From Bacillota bacterium (GTDB lineage: Bacteria; Bacillota; Clostridia; Clostridiales; Clostridiaceae), in contig JAJXWH010000026.1 in assembly GCA_021781745.1 (NCBI GenBank), forward strand, positions 1 to 64,000: 64,000 nt of DNA, written 5' to 3'. Positions 25,681-33,826 of this stretch are shown here, piece after piece (position 1 is the first letter of the stretch; every line of letters starts with the position of its first letter). A program made the translations under genes and the position numbers. Below the pieces are notes generated by a model, which was not told the origin of the DNA, ran no database searches, and saw only the letters and a list, made by a program, of their open reading frames with translations.

Positions 25681-26307
25681 TTAAACAACTTGTACAATAG
25701 ATTCTATAATTTCTATATTTTCTACGATATTTAAAACATGTATTTCCATTTTATTTCTTACTCTTTTATTTAACGAATTATTTTCATCATTAATAAAAAT
25801 AATCCCTCTTTCATGCAATCTTTTTATTTTGCTTCTTGAAATTCTAAGCTTATTGCTTAAAAGAGTATCTACTCTCAATTCTATTGGATACCTGCAAATA
25901 ATTTCGATAACAAGTTCATTTTTATTAATATAAAAAGCTTCTAATTCCTTTTGATTAACTTCATAATTTACATCCTCTAAAATAACTTCTGCCTTATTTT
26001 TATTATATATTCTTAAATCAAAAGCATATTTTTTCACTAATTCTTTATCATTAGATAAAAATTTTCCGTATTCTTGATTATTAATATCCACTGAGTTAAC
26101 TCTCTCATATATTGTCATATTCCAAGTTGATTTACATTTTTCACACTGATAAATCAACCAAACATCAATACTATTTTTATTGGCGTTTACTCTAAACTTC
26201 TCAGTGTTTATATAATTTGTTTTTTGATTACATTTAGGACAATTCCTTCTTACTATAGGTAATTTATTAGGATGTATTTCCCATTCATATTTTTTTAAAT
26301 AGCTCAT
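25681..26307 (-). CDS. DUF1062 protein
   Basis: A 208-residue protein with the DUF1062 pattern. An N-terminal zinc-ribbon-like region has two Cys pairs (RRNCPKCNQ about 21-24 and YQCEKCKSTW about 54-57) around EKFRVNANKNSIDVWLIY. The C-terminal part is alpha/beta and includes LLSNKLRISRSKIKRLHERGIIF, a possible S4-like or helix-turn-helix RNA/DNA-binding segment. Function unknown. ATG 26307 follows GGGAGGAG. A hairpin element (26335-26411) related to the one before the next gene begins 30 bases upstream. Confidence 0.8.
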   Translation of the reverse strand: MSYLKKYEWEIHPNKLPIVRRNCPKCNQKTNYINTEKFRVNANKNSIDVWLIYQCEKCKSTWNMTIYERVNSVDINNQEYGKFLSNDKELVKKYAFDLRIYNKNKAEVILEDVNYEVNQKELEAFYINKNELVIEIICRYPIELRVDTLLSNKLRISRSKIKRLHERGIIFINDENNSLNKRVRNKMEIHVLNIVENIEIIESIVQVV

Positions 26308-26334
26308 TTTGCTCCTCCCAAATTTTAATTTTTT

Positions 26335-26411
26335 TTGAGATTTGCAAAGGCTATTTTATTACATTTTTTTAATAATGCAATAGCCTCTGCTACGCATTTA
26401 AAAAATCTCTT
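26335..26411 (-). promoter_or_regulatory. Leader hairpin element B (before the DUF1062 gene)
   Basis: In the mRNA sense GCAGAGGCTATT pairs with AATAGCCTTTGC (12 bp, one G-U) and an outer GAGATTT/AAATCTC stem encloses it. The outer stem differs in sequence from element A yet is still complementary. The core and the flanking TAGC...GCTATTGCAT alternative hairpin are shared. Confidence 0.65.
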
Positions 26412-26588
26412 ATCATAAATATTACCTCCAATCCTATATTTATTTTACCAATCTCACTTATGATAAAAAACCTCATTTTTATTTCATAAATAAACTTGCT
26501 CTATCTTTTTTGTCGTTGTATAATTCAAATCAGTTATTTAACTTATGTAAAATTTTTATACTAAGCAATAATAAAAGTCATAGATCAT

Positions 26589-26656
26589 GCTATCGCTCTC
26601 TTTTGCATTAAAAATTTCTTAAATGAAATATAGAGTTTAAGGAGAATGATAGCACT
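26589..26656 (-). terminator. Possible terminator of the 66-aa gene
   Basis: GCTATCGCTCTC and GAGAATGATAGC form an imperfect 12-bp stem with a long loop, between the gene at 26686 and element B. It lacks a clean T-run, so the call is weak. The rest of 26412-26685 shows nothing. Confidence 0.35.
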
Positions 26657-26685
26657 TTTCTTAATGTTTTACATTGTCATAAATA

Positions 26686-26886
26686 TCAACATTCCATCTC
26701 TTTTAGTTGGGCTTCATCTAAACAATATATACTTCCTCTTGCAAATCCTGTTTTAAATAATATACATGTTAGTCCGTTTTCATAACTGTCTATTTCTCCA
26801 ATATCACCAACTTGAATTGCTCTACTTTCATCTACAGCATCTACATAAACTACTTTTACAATTTTCCCTTCAAATTCTTTAATCAT
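26686..26886 (-). CDS. Small 66-aa protein, unknown
   Basis: A short acidic protein, probably a small beta-barrel: MIKEFEGKIVKVVYVDAV, then QVGDIGEIDSYENG and TCILFKTGFARGSIYCLDE. The VGDIGEID segment resembles SH3-like/KOW-type small proteins, but I cannot name a family. Reading can start 18 codons earlier, but AAGGAGGGTG lies inside that extension and places the start at ATG 26886. It stands alone on the minus strand. Confidence 0.65.
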   Translation of the reverse strand: MIKEFEGKIVKVVYVDAVDESRAIQVGDIGEIDSYENGLTCILFKTGFARGSIYCLDEAQLKEMEC

Positions 26887-27024
26887 ATGAACGCACCCTC
26901 CTTGGATGATAACGTTTCTATTCACTGTTATTTTATGCATTTATTTCAATATTGTGTACTAATTAAGAAATACTCTCATATAATAATAATGTACCTTAAG
27001 TTATTAGTCTCCTTTCAATTATAT

Positions 27025-27047
27025 GCCCCTATTTTAGGGGCTTTTTT
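27025..27047 (+). terminator. Orphan plus-strand terminator
   Basis: GCCCCT-ATTTT-AGGGGC followed by six Ts is a textbook terminator on the plus strand, but no plus-strand gene lies upstream for kilobases. It may end a short untranslated or antisense RNA that starts near 26950-26990. Confidence 0.7.
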
Positions 27048-27075
27048 CTAACTAAAATTAGCTATTAAAAATAAT

Positions 27076-27122
27076 CCCCCTTAAATTACAGATTCTTATA
27101 TTTAATCTGTAACTTAAGGGGG
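27076..27122 (-). terminator. Terminator of the dihydrouridine synthase gene
   Basis: CCCCCTTAAATTACAGATT (27076-27094) pairs with the segment 27104-27122 over 19 positions with one mismatch. On the minus strand ATTATTTTTAA follows. Confidence 0.85.
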
Positions 27123-27128
27123 CGCATA

Positions 27129-28085
27129 TCAAAATCTATGCAAAAGTCTTTCTTCTATATCAAGTTCACTGAATAACATTGTTACAATTGCCTCATAATC
27201 GCGTAACCTATCTGTCTTCCTTATTTTTTTAGCATATTTATCACTATCTGCAAACATTCGTATCATATAAAACCACAATTCTTTCATTTTATATAACACA
27301 TTTTTGTCTCCAGAAAGCACTTCTTGATAAGCTTTATAGATTTTATCATGAAATGCCTTCATTTCCTGCTTATTTATTTTATGATTATCGTTAATTTCTA
27401 AAATTAATGCTGGATTTGCAATTAGTCCTCTACCTAACATTACTGCATTTAAACTTGGATATTCCTCAACTAATTCTCTGTAATCCTTGGCATTAAAAAT
27501 GTCTCCATTATAACAAACAGGATTTTTACTTGATGCTAACGCATATTTAAATACCTCCATATTAGGTTTATTCTTGTAAAAATCAGTTTGTATCCTTGGA
27601 TGAATAATAAGCTCCTCCAAAGGATATTTATTAAAGATCGTCATTAACTCATAAAATTCATCTGGTGAGTCCTTTCCTATTCTTGTCTTTATTGAAATCT
27701 TTGTTGGTACCTTTGAAAATATATCCTCTAAAAATTCATCTAGGAGCTTTCTTTGAGCAAGAAATCCTGAACCTTTATATTTTGCAACAACTGTACCAGC
27801 TGGACATCCTAAATTTAAATTAATCTCATCATAACCCAGATTTATCAGCTCTCTAGCAGTGCTAGTGAACTGCTCAGAATTATTTGTAAGTATTTGAGGT
27901 ACTACAGGCATTCCCTGATTATGCTCAGGTATTACATCATTTAATTCTCTCGAAGTAAAACCCTTATTTTTAGTTGGTGAGATAAATGGCGTAAAGTATT
28001 TATCAATTCGTCCAAAAAATTTTTCATATGCATTTCTATAGATATAGCCAGTAACACCTTCCAAAGGTGCAAAATAGTATTTCAT
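27129..28085 (-). CDS. tRNA-dihydrouridine synthase
   Basis: A 318-residue FMN enzyme of the Dus family, which reduces uridine to dihydrouridine in the D loop of tRNA using NADPH. The TIM-barrel motifs are present: FAPLEGVTGYIYRNAY at the start, EINLNLGCPAGTVVAKYKGSG with the catalytic Cys (about 94), SIKTRIG, ELIIHPR, VCYNGDI and AVMLGRGLIANP (phosphate binding). Length is normal. Start ATG 28085 follows GAGGAG. It has its own terminator, and no partner gene is implied. Confidence 0.93.
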   Translation of the reverse strand: MKYYFAPLEGVTGYIYRNAYEKFFGRIDKYFTPFISPTKNKGFTSRELNDVIPEHNQGMPVVPQILTNNSEQFTSTARELINLGYDEINLNLGCPAGTVVAKYKGSGFLAQRKLLDEFLEDIFSKVPTKISIKTRIGKDSPDEFYELMTIFNKYPLEELIIHPRIQTDFYKNKPNMEVFKYALASSKNPVCYNGDIFNAKDYRELVEEYPSLNAVMLGRGLIANPALILEINDNHKINKQEMKAFHDKIYKAYQEVLSGDKNVLYKMKELWFYMIRMFADSDKYAKKIRKTDRLRDYEAIVTMLFSELDIEERLLHRF

Positions 28086-28278
28086 ATAATAAAACTCCTC
28101 ATTATAAGTAATTCACATCTATTTTATCCAACAAATATATTTTTGTATAGTCATGTAACTATTTTTTAGATAATTTCACTCAAGACTGAATCCATACTTG
28201 CTTTCCCTCTGTTACTTACATGTATCAAATTATTTATATCCCCTCTTTCGTGACTTGTTTACCAACGCCACTAAACAT

Positions 28279-28851
28279 TTAATGAATTTTATTTAAAAGC
28301 CAGGCCATATTCCTACCAATTGATTCCATGTTCTTCATACCTTCAATATCATTAAGCACTTCACCAACTTCTTTTCCATAAACCATATTCCAATAGGTTC
28401 CTCCAACTAGATACATTTGCATATAGTGTAAGAAATAGTTCATAGTATCAAAGGCGCGTGTTGCCGCACCTCTACGAACTGCTACTACCGAAGCACCTAC
28501 TTTCTTACTTAAAATAGCACCATTAGCGCTAGATACCATACCAATCCTTTCTAACAAAGCTTTCATATTTGCTGTAACATCTGCAAAATATACTGGTGAA
28601 CCTAAAATAATTCCATCCGCTTCAATCATCTTTTCTATACATTCATTTACAATGTCATTTTTAAAAACACATTTATTATCTTTGTTTTTAAAACAAGCTC
28701 CACAGCCTATACATCCACTTATTTTTTTATTAGCTAAATCAATCAATTCAGTTTCTATACCAGATTTTTTTAGTTCACTAAATATTGCTTCTATAATCAT
28801 AGAAGTATTTCCATTTTTTCTTGCACTTCCATTAATAGCTATAACTTTCAT
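28279..28851 (-). CDS. Flavodoxin-fold NAD(P)H oxidoreductase with Cys cluster
   Basis: A 190-residue protein of the NADPH-dependent FMN reductase / iron-sulfur flavoprotein group. INGSARKNGNTSMI binds FMN phosphate. CIGCGACFKNKDNKC (about 47-61) is the compact Cys motif that in such proteins can hold an iron-sulfur cluster. ILGSPVYFADVTANMKALLERIG is the second FMN loop. It is a paralogue of the protein at 30895-31530. It is divergent from a LysR regulator across a 167-base gap with a palindrome near the LysR start, so it is probably the regulator's target. ATG 28851 follows GGAGTG. Confidence 0.88.
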   Translation of the reverse strand: MKVIAINGSARKNGNTSMIIEAIFSELKKSGIETELIDLANKKISGCIGCGACFKNKDNKCVFKNDIVNECIEKMIEADGIILGSPVYFADVTANMKALLERIGMVSSANGAILSKKVGASVVAVRRGAATRAFDTMNYFLHYMQMYLVGGTYWNMVYGKEVGEVLNDIEGMKNMESIGRNMAWLLNKIH

Positions 28852-28988
28852 TTATATATCACTCCTATTTTACTATTATTGTTTTAAAATATCATTTTTT
28901 ATGCTAAAATCAATTTAATATGCTGTACAACATAGTCTTATTATATTGTATATATTTAAATCTTTATAATACAAATACTATATAACCA

Positions 28989-29005
28989 TATAACTTAAAG
29001 TTATA
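28989..29005. promoter_or_regulatory. LysR-type palindrome in the divergent promoter
   Basis: TATAACTTAAAGTTATA is a perfect 17-base palindrome containing a T-N11-A core. It ends 13 bases before the LysR start codon, next to its ribosome-binding site, a typical autoregulatory position. Confidence 0.6.
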
Positions 29006-29018
29006 ATAGGAGGCAAAT

Positions 29019-29867
29019 ATGATTAGTGTTGATCAAATGAAATATTTTATAGATATTGTTGAACAAGGTAGTCTAAATAAAGCTGCACAACATTTGTTTA
29101 TATCCCAACCAGCTCTTACTAAACAATTAGGAATTTTAGAAAAGTCTATGAAATGCTCATTATTATTAAGAACTCATAATGGTATAAAATTAACTGTTTC
29201 AGGCAGGTATTTCTATGAGCGTTCAAAAATAATTATTTCCATGATTAATGAAACTATCAATAAAATTGATGGATTTAACAATGAGAATACTATTAGAATT
29301 GGAGCGCTCCCAAATTTAATAACATATTTTTTGCCTAAGTATGTTGATAAATTCAAGAGTATGAATTATGAAGTATTTATTGAAGCTATGGATACAAACA
29401 GCGAACTAATCGCTAGTTTAGATGATAATTTGTTCAATATAGTATTTGTGTCTGATGCAATAGAAAAGCCTAACTTTGTTACTATCCCATTAATTGTCGA
29501 ACCATTTTTCGTAGTTATGAGTAGCACAAATTATTTAGCTAAAGTTGATGACATTGATTTTTTTACCATAATGAAGGAAAAGTTAATTTTGTATAAGGAT
29601 CCATGCCCCATAAGAGCAAAGATTAGGGATCATTGTAATCTTATGAACCTTATACCTAATATTATTTTGGAGCTTGAGGAAACGGAATCAGTTATTAAAT
29701 ATGTTGAACAAGATTTAGGTATAACAATCTTACCCAAAATGGCTGTGGATACTATTAATAACCCACTAATAGTAGTACACGAAATAAAAAAATTTCCTAT
29801 TCACAGGGTAGTTTCAGCAGTAATAAAAAAAGAGGAAAGTTCGTTTTTTTTACCAATGCTATTGTGA
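29019..29867 (+). CDS. LysR-family transcriptional regulator
   Basis: A 282-residue LysR protein. The N-terminal winged helix has the family pattern YFIDIVEQGSLNKAAQHLF, ISQPALTKQLGILEKSM. The C-terminal ligand domain begins near residue 90 (IRIGALPNLITYFLP). It is slightly shorter than the usual 295-300 residues but looks complete. It is divergent from the flavoprotein gene at 28279-28851, the usual LysR arrangement. ATG 29019 follows AGGAGG, and a terminator lies at 29909-29943. The effector is unknown; a redox or quinone signal would suit the target (inference). Confidence 0.9.
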   Translation: MISVDQMKYFIDIVEQGSLNKAAQHLFISQPALTKQLGILEKSMKCSLLLRTHNGIKLTVSGRYFYERSKIIISMINETINKIDGFNNENTIRIGALPNLITYFLPKYVDKFKSMNYEVFIEAMDTNSELIASLDDNLFNIVFVSDAIEKPNFVTIPLIVEPFFVVMSSTNYLAKVDDIDFFTIMKEKLILYKDPCPIRAKIRDHCNLMNLIPNIILELEETESVIKYVEQDLGITILPKMAVDTINNPLIVVHEIKKFPIHRVVSAVIKKEESSFFLPMLL

Positions 29868-29908
29868 TAAATGATGTCAATTTTTTATCTTTTCTTAATT
29901 TGTAATCC

Positions 29909-29943
29909 AAGGACTTATATTATCTTAATAAGTCCTTTTTTAA
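29909..29943 (+). terminator. Terminator of the LysR gene
   Basis: AAGGACTTAT and ATAAGTCCTT form a perfect 10-bp stem with a 9-base loop, followed by TTTT. Confidence 0.85.
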
Positions 29944-29955
29944 CTTTGTAATTTT

Positions 29956-30534
29956 CTATCTTAATTTTATACCTTCAAACACATTTTTTATTAGATTTTT
30001 TATAAAAGTTTCATCAACCTCATCGCCTGTAATCAATAATCTATAAAATAATGGTCCAAAAATTAAATCCATAGTTAATTCTATATCCAATTCTTTCTTA
30101 AGTTCACTTCTTGAAATTCCACGTTCTAAAATATATTTTGAGTCAAGTCTGCGAGGTTTAAAATATACTGTTCGATAAGTTTCAGCTAACTTTTGATCAT
30201 ATTGACCTTCTGCTATTATCTCATTAATAACTTTTCCTTCTCGACTAAGAAAAAATTTTGATAAATTCCACACTTGAATTATCATATCTTCTACAACTGA
30301 CCCTGTATCAGGTATTGGAAGTCTTACAACAGCAGCATCAAAAAAAGCATCCATTACAACAGCAGCCTTGTTTGGCCACCATTTATAAATGGTAGCCTTA
30401 CTAACCCCAGCTCTTTCAGCAATTTTTTCAATAGTAACAGCTCCAAAACCATTTTCAAGTAATAAGTCATATGCAGCCGAAAGAATGGCATTCTTAGTTT
30501 TTTCGCTACGAGGGCGTCCTAATTTTTTTTCCAT
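29956..30534 (-). CDS. TetR-family repressor
   Basis: A 192-residue TetR protein. The helix-turn-helix covers about 10-55 (AILSAAYDLLLENGFGAVTI, EKIAERAGVSKATIYKWWPNK). The C-terminal ligand domain is of the AcrR-C type (LIFGPLFYRLLITGDEVDE). It is divergent from the flavoprotein-MFS-nitroreductase operon at 30895-33733, and the shared gap carries two inverted 17-base operator arms (30703-30753) directly on the operon promoter. Reading can start ten codons earlier, but the GGAGG site sits in that extension, so ATG 30534 is chosen. It very probably represses the divergent operon and itself. Confidence 0.88.
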   Translation of the reverse strand: MEKKLGRPRSEKTKNAILSAAYDLLLENGFGAVTIEKIAERAGVSKATIYKWWPNKAAVVMDAFFDAAVVRLPIPDTGSVVEDMIIQVWNLSKFFLSREGKVINEIIAEGQYDQKLAETYRTVYFKPRRLDSKYILERGISRSELKKELDIELTMDLIFGPLFYRLLITGDEVDETFIKNLIKNVFEGIKLR

Positions 30535-30697
30535 TATAATTACCTCCACTATAATTAATTTCATTAGTATAATTAATAAACTATACGTCCATTATACTAT
30601 ATATATTTCAATTATCAATGTTCATTGTTTATGATTACTAATTAGTGACTTATTTTAAAAGTTCTTAAATTCGAATGAAATAAATTTTAAAAATCTA

Positions 30698-30753
30698 TTT
30701 ACAAAACTGAACGTTTAGTATATTATATATTTATAAACTAAACGTTCAGTTTT
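30698..30753 (+). promoter_or_regulatory. Promoter with double TetR operator
   Basis: TTTACA (30698-30703), 17-base spacer, TATTAT (30721-30726). AAAACTGAACGTTTAGT (30703-30719) fills the spacer, and its exact reverse complement lies at 30737-30753 over the likely start of transcription. Each arm has the near-palindromic core CTGAACGTTTAG, so two dimers may bind. The leader to the gene at 30895 is about 160 bases. Confidence 0.8.
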
Positions 30754-30894
30754 AAAAAACACATTTTATTATTTAGTATATAATTTGATTTAATGCCTAA
30801 TTTGAATAAGAACTATCATTATTCACATCAACACCTATTAAATAATAAAGTTTGTAAATCTTATTAAATTTATGTATATGAGGAGGAAAAATAA

Positions 30895-31530
30895 ATGAAA
30901 GTTGTAGCATTTAACGGAAGCCCAAATAAGGAAGGTAACACTTATCATGGAATAAAATTAGTTATTGATGAGTTAGAAAAGGAAGGAATAGAAACAGAAA
31001 TAATTCACGTAGGAAATAAATCTATAAGAGGATGTATTGCTTGTGGATATTGTACAAAAAATAAAAACGGCAAATGTGCCATTTCTACTGATCCGGTTAA
31101 CGAGTGGATTGAAAAAATGAAGGATGCCGACGGAATTATCTTAGGCTCACCAGTACACTATTCAGCAATTGCTGGAACAATGAAGTCATTTTTAGATAGA
31201 GCTTTTCGTGTAGCTGAAGCCACTGATAGTATGTTAAGGCTTAAAGTCGGAGCTGCAGTAGTAGCAGTAAGACGTGCAGGTGGTATTCCAACCTTCGATC
31301 AGTTGAATAATTACATTAATCATTCAGAAATGGTTATCCCCACTTCAAACTATTGGAATGTTATTAATGGAAGATTGGCAGGTGAGGTAATGCAGGACGA
31401 AGAAGGAAAACAAATAATGAAAATATTAGGAAAAAATATGGCATGGCTTATCAAACTTATTGAAAATGGGCAAGGAATTATTGAAAAACTAGAAAGAGAA
31501 GAAAAGATTTTCACTAATTTTATAAAATAA
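30895..31530 (+). CDS. Flavodoxin-fold oxidoreductase with Cys cluster
   Basis: A 211-residue paralogue of the protein at 28279-28851. FNGSPNKEGNTYHG binds FMN phosphate, CIACGYCTKNKNGKC is the Cys motif, and ILGSPVHYSAIAGTMKSFLDR is the second flavin loop. It should reduce a quinone, nitro compound or metal with NAD(P)H through FMN. It is the first gene of a TetR-controlled operon with an MFS exporter and a ferredoxin-type nitroreductase, a detoxification set. ATG 30895 follows GAGGAGG. Confidence 0.88.
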   Translation: MKVVAFNGSPNKEGNTYHGIKLVIDELEKEGIETEIIHVGNKSIRGCIACGYCTKNKNGKCAISTDPVNEWIEKMKDADGIILGSPVHYSAIAGTMKSFLDRAFRVAEATDSMLRLKVGAAVVAVRRAGGIPTFDQLNNYINHSEMVIPTSNYWNVINGRLAGEVMQDEEGKQIMKILGKNMAWLIKLIENGQGIIEKLEREEKIFTNFIK

Positions 31531-31654
31531 ATTATTATTTTTCTCATCAACTTAGATAATTTTTACTACCTGTTGTTCTAGATTTTTATCACTTATAATT
31601 TTAAACATTTATTCAGTCAAATATATTATTATAATCTAAGGAAGTGATTTAAAG

Positions 31655-32872
31655 ATGTATCAATCAAATAATATTACTATAAAAGCAAATTCATCAATAA
31701 ATAATCTCGAAGCAAAACCCATATTAACAAATTTATTAATTTTAGTTATGTCTATAGCTTGTGGGCTTACTGTAGCAAATTTGTATTATATCCAGCCCCT
31801 CCTAGCTGATATAGCAAAAACTTTTCAAGTTGATCAATTAAGTATAGGTTTTGCAGCTATGCTTACTCAAATAGGTTATGCAATTGGAATGATATTTATA
31901 TTACCTTTAGGAGATATAAAAGAAAAGAGAAGCTTAATAATAATAATGCTTTTATGTTCAATAATATCACTTATGAGTATGTTTTTCGCTCAAAATATAT
32001 ATATTCTAATAATTTCTTCTTTTGCAGTGGGATTTACTTCTATTATTCCTCAACTTATTATTCCTCTAGCAGCGCAATTATCAAATCCACAGCAAAGAGG
32101 ACAAACTATTGGTATAATTATGAGTGGTTTGTTAGTTGGAATATTACTTTCTCGTACAGTCAGTGGTATCTTAGGAAGCTACTTTGGCTGGAGAACAGTT
32201 TATCTTATAGCAGCAATTTTAATGCTTTTCCTTATGCTCATTTTAAGAAAATTAATTCCTTTATGTAAACCCGTCTCTGATCTCAAGTATACTGAATTAT
32301 TAAAATCAATGATATACCTAATAAAAAATGAACCTATTTTAAGAAAAGCTTCTCTTAATGGCGCCCTTATGTTTTCAGCTTTTAGCGCTTTTTGGACATC
32401 CCTTATATTCTTGCTAGAAAGCTCTAATTACAATTTAGGTTCTGAAGCAGCAGGACTATTAGGTTTAGTTGGAATTAGCGGTGCACTGGCAGCTCCAGTC
32501 GTTGGCAAACTTGCTGATAAGAAAGGCCCTAGATTTGCAATAGGTATATGCATAGTTATAGTTATAATTGCTTATTTATTCTTCTTCTTGTTTGGCTTTA
32601 AAATGTGGGGACTTATTCTAGGCGTTATTCTTCTTGATTTAGGAGTACAATCTTGTAACGTTTCAAACCAAGCAATAGTGCAAACATTAAATGAGAAAAC
32701 ACGCAATAGACTTACTACTATCTACATGGTCAGCTTTTTCCTCGGTGGAGCATTAGGTTCATTTTTAGGTTCTTATTGCTATTCTCACTTTGGATGGTAT
32801 GGAGTTTGTGGCTTTGGCATGGCAACTCAAATCATAGCAATTGTTGTACACAAGCCTTGGAAGAAAGCATAG
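31655..32872 (+). CDS. MFS transporter, 12-helix exporter type
   Basis: A 405-residue major facilitator with about 12 helices after a 25-residue polar N-terminus. It is of the YnfM/YbcL-like group, judged by ANLYYIQPLLADIAKTF in helix 1, FILPLGDIKEKRS after helix 2 and GKLADKKGPRFAIG in the central loop. The substrate is unknown. Between a flavin oxidoreductase and a nitroreductase under TetR control, it probably exports the same toxic compound or its reduced product (inference). ATG 31655 follows AAGGAAG. Confidence 0.85.
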   Translation: MYQSNNITIKANSSINNLEAKPILTNLLILVMSIACGLTVANLYYIQPLLADIAKTFQVDQLSIGFAAMLTQIGYAIGMIFILPLGDIKEKRSLIIIMLLCSIISLMSMFFAQNIYILIISSFAVGFTSIIPQLIIPLAAQLSNPQQRGQTIGIIMSGLLVGILLSRTVSGILGSYFGWRTVYLIAAILMLFLMLILRKLIPLCKPVSDLKYTELLKSMIYLIKNEPILRKASLNGALMFSAFSAFWTSLIFLLESSNYNLGSEAAGLLGLVGISGALAAPVVGKLADKKGPRFAIGICIVIVIIAYLFFFLFGFKMWGLILGVILLDLGVQSCNVSNQAIVQTLNEKTRNRLTTIYMVSFFLGGALGSFLGSYCYSHFGWYGVCGFGMATQIIAIVVHKPWKKA

Positions 32873-32920
32873 AATTATATTTTCACAAATTAAATTTTTA
32901 TTAATGAAGGAGTATAAATT

Positions 32921-33733
32921 ATGAGCTTAATAACTGTAAATCAAGATAAATGTATACAATGCGGGCTTTGCGTAAATGAATGTCCAGAAAATGTATTACT
33001 TTTAGGAAAGAATGGTCCAGAAGAAGTTTGCCCTCAAAACTGCATTTACTGTGGTCATTGCACCGCTGTATGCCCTAGAGAAGCTATTGACAATGAACTA
33101 ACTCCATTAGGTAGTCAAACTAGTATAAAAGACTATCAAAAATTAAATCCTGAAGAAGCTAAAAACTTCCTTCGCTCAAGGCGTTCAATAAGGTCTTATA
33201 AAGAAATTTCTGTTCCTAAAAAAAAGTTAATTGACCTTGTTAATATTGCTCACTTTGCTCCCACTGGAAGTAATCTGCAAGGTATATCTTATATGATTGT
33301 AGATGATAAAGATGTAATTAACAAAGCTATTAAAATTACTCTTGAAAAATTGGCTAACGATGAATTATTAAATAAAAGATTTCATCATTATATTGAAGCC
33401 TATAATACCAAAGGAACTGATACTGTTTTTCGTGGAGCACCTTGCCTTATTTTAGCAACAGCTAATGAAGATTTTACAAGGGGAAGAGAAAACACGATCT
33501 TTTCACTGACATATCTTGAATTATATGCTCCATCTATTGGTTTAGGTTCTTGCTGGGCTGGAGTCTTTGAAAAAATTGCTTTGGAAGACAATTCACCAAT
33601 GCTTGAATTATTCAATATTCCTAAAGGTAAAAAAATAACAGGTACTGTCATGGTTGGATATCCAAAGCACAATTACTCAAGGCTAGTTGATAGAAATCCA
33701 CTAGAATATTCTTTTTATGAGCCTGAAATATAG
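32921..33733 (+). CDS. Nitroreductase with N-terminal 2x[4Fe-4S] ferredoxin domain
   Basis: A 270-residue fusion. The ferredoxin part (1-60) has CIQCGLCVNECP and CIYCGHCTAVCP, enough cysteines for two 4Fe-4S clusters. The nitroreductase part (about 80-270) has RSRRSIRSYK, the FMN-binding start of the family, and IGLGSCWAGVF and MVGYPKHNYSR near the end. Electrons would pass from ferredoxin or an internal cluster to FMN and reduce nitro or quinone compounds. It is the last gene of the TetR-controlled operon, 48 bases after the exporter gene. ATG 32921 follows AAGGAG. A long hairpin ends the operon. Confidence 0.9.
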   Translation: MSLITVNQDKCIQCGLCVNECPENVLLLGKNGPEEVCPQNCIYCGHCTAVCPREAIDNELTPLGSQTSIKDYQKLNPEEAKNFLRSRRSIRSYKEISVPKKKLIDLVNIAHFAPTGSNLQGISYMIVDDKDVINKAIKITLEKLANDELLNKRFHHYIEAYNTKGTDTVFRGAPCLILATANEDFTRGRENTIFSLTYLELYAPSIGLGSCWAGVFEKIALEDNSPMLELFNIPKGKKITGTVMVGYPKHNYSRLVDRNPLEYSFYEPEI

Positions 33734-33750
33734 ATAGGCACAATATACTC

Positions 33751-33798
33751 TAGACTTAAGCATATATCCAACCGAAATCATATATATGCTTAAGTCTA
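33751..33798. terminator. Terminator between convergent genes
   Basis: TAGACTTAAGCATATAT (33751-33767) and its exact complement (33782-33798) form a 17-bp stem with a 14-base loop. It separates the nitroreductase operon from the convergent SDR gene and may serve both. Confidence 0.75.
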
Positions 33799-33826
33799 AT
33801 TGATTTAATTCTTACACATCCTTTTA

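Noticed and set aside
26812..27051. 79-codon plus-strand frame before the orphan terminator
   Set aside because: It is antisense to the 66-aa gene over much of its length, aromatic-rich without family resemblance, and has no ribosome-binding site. A non-coding RNA is a better explanation for the terminator.
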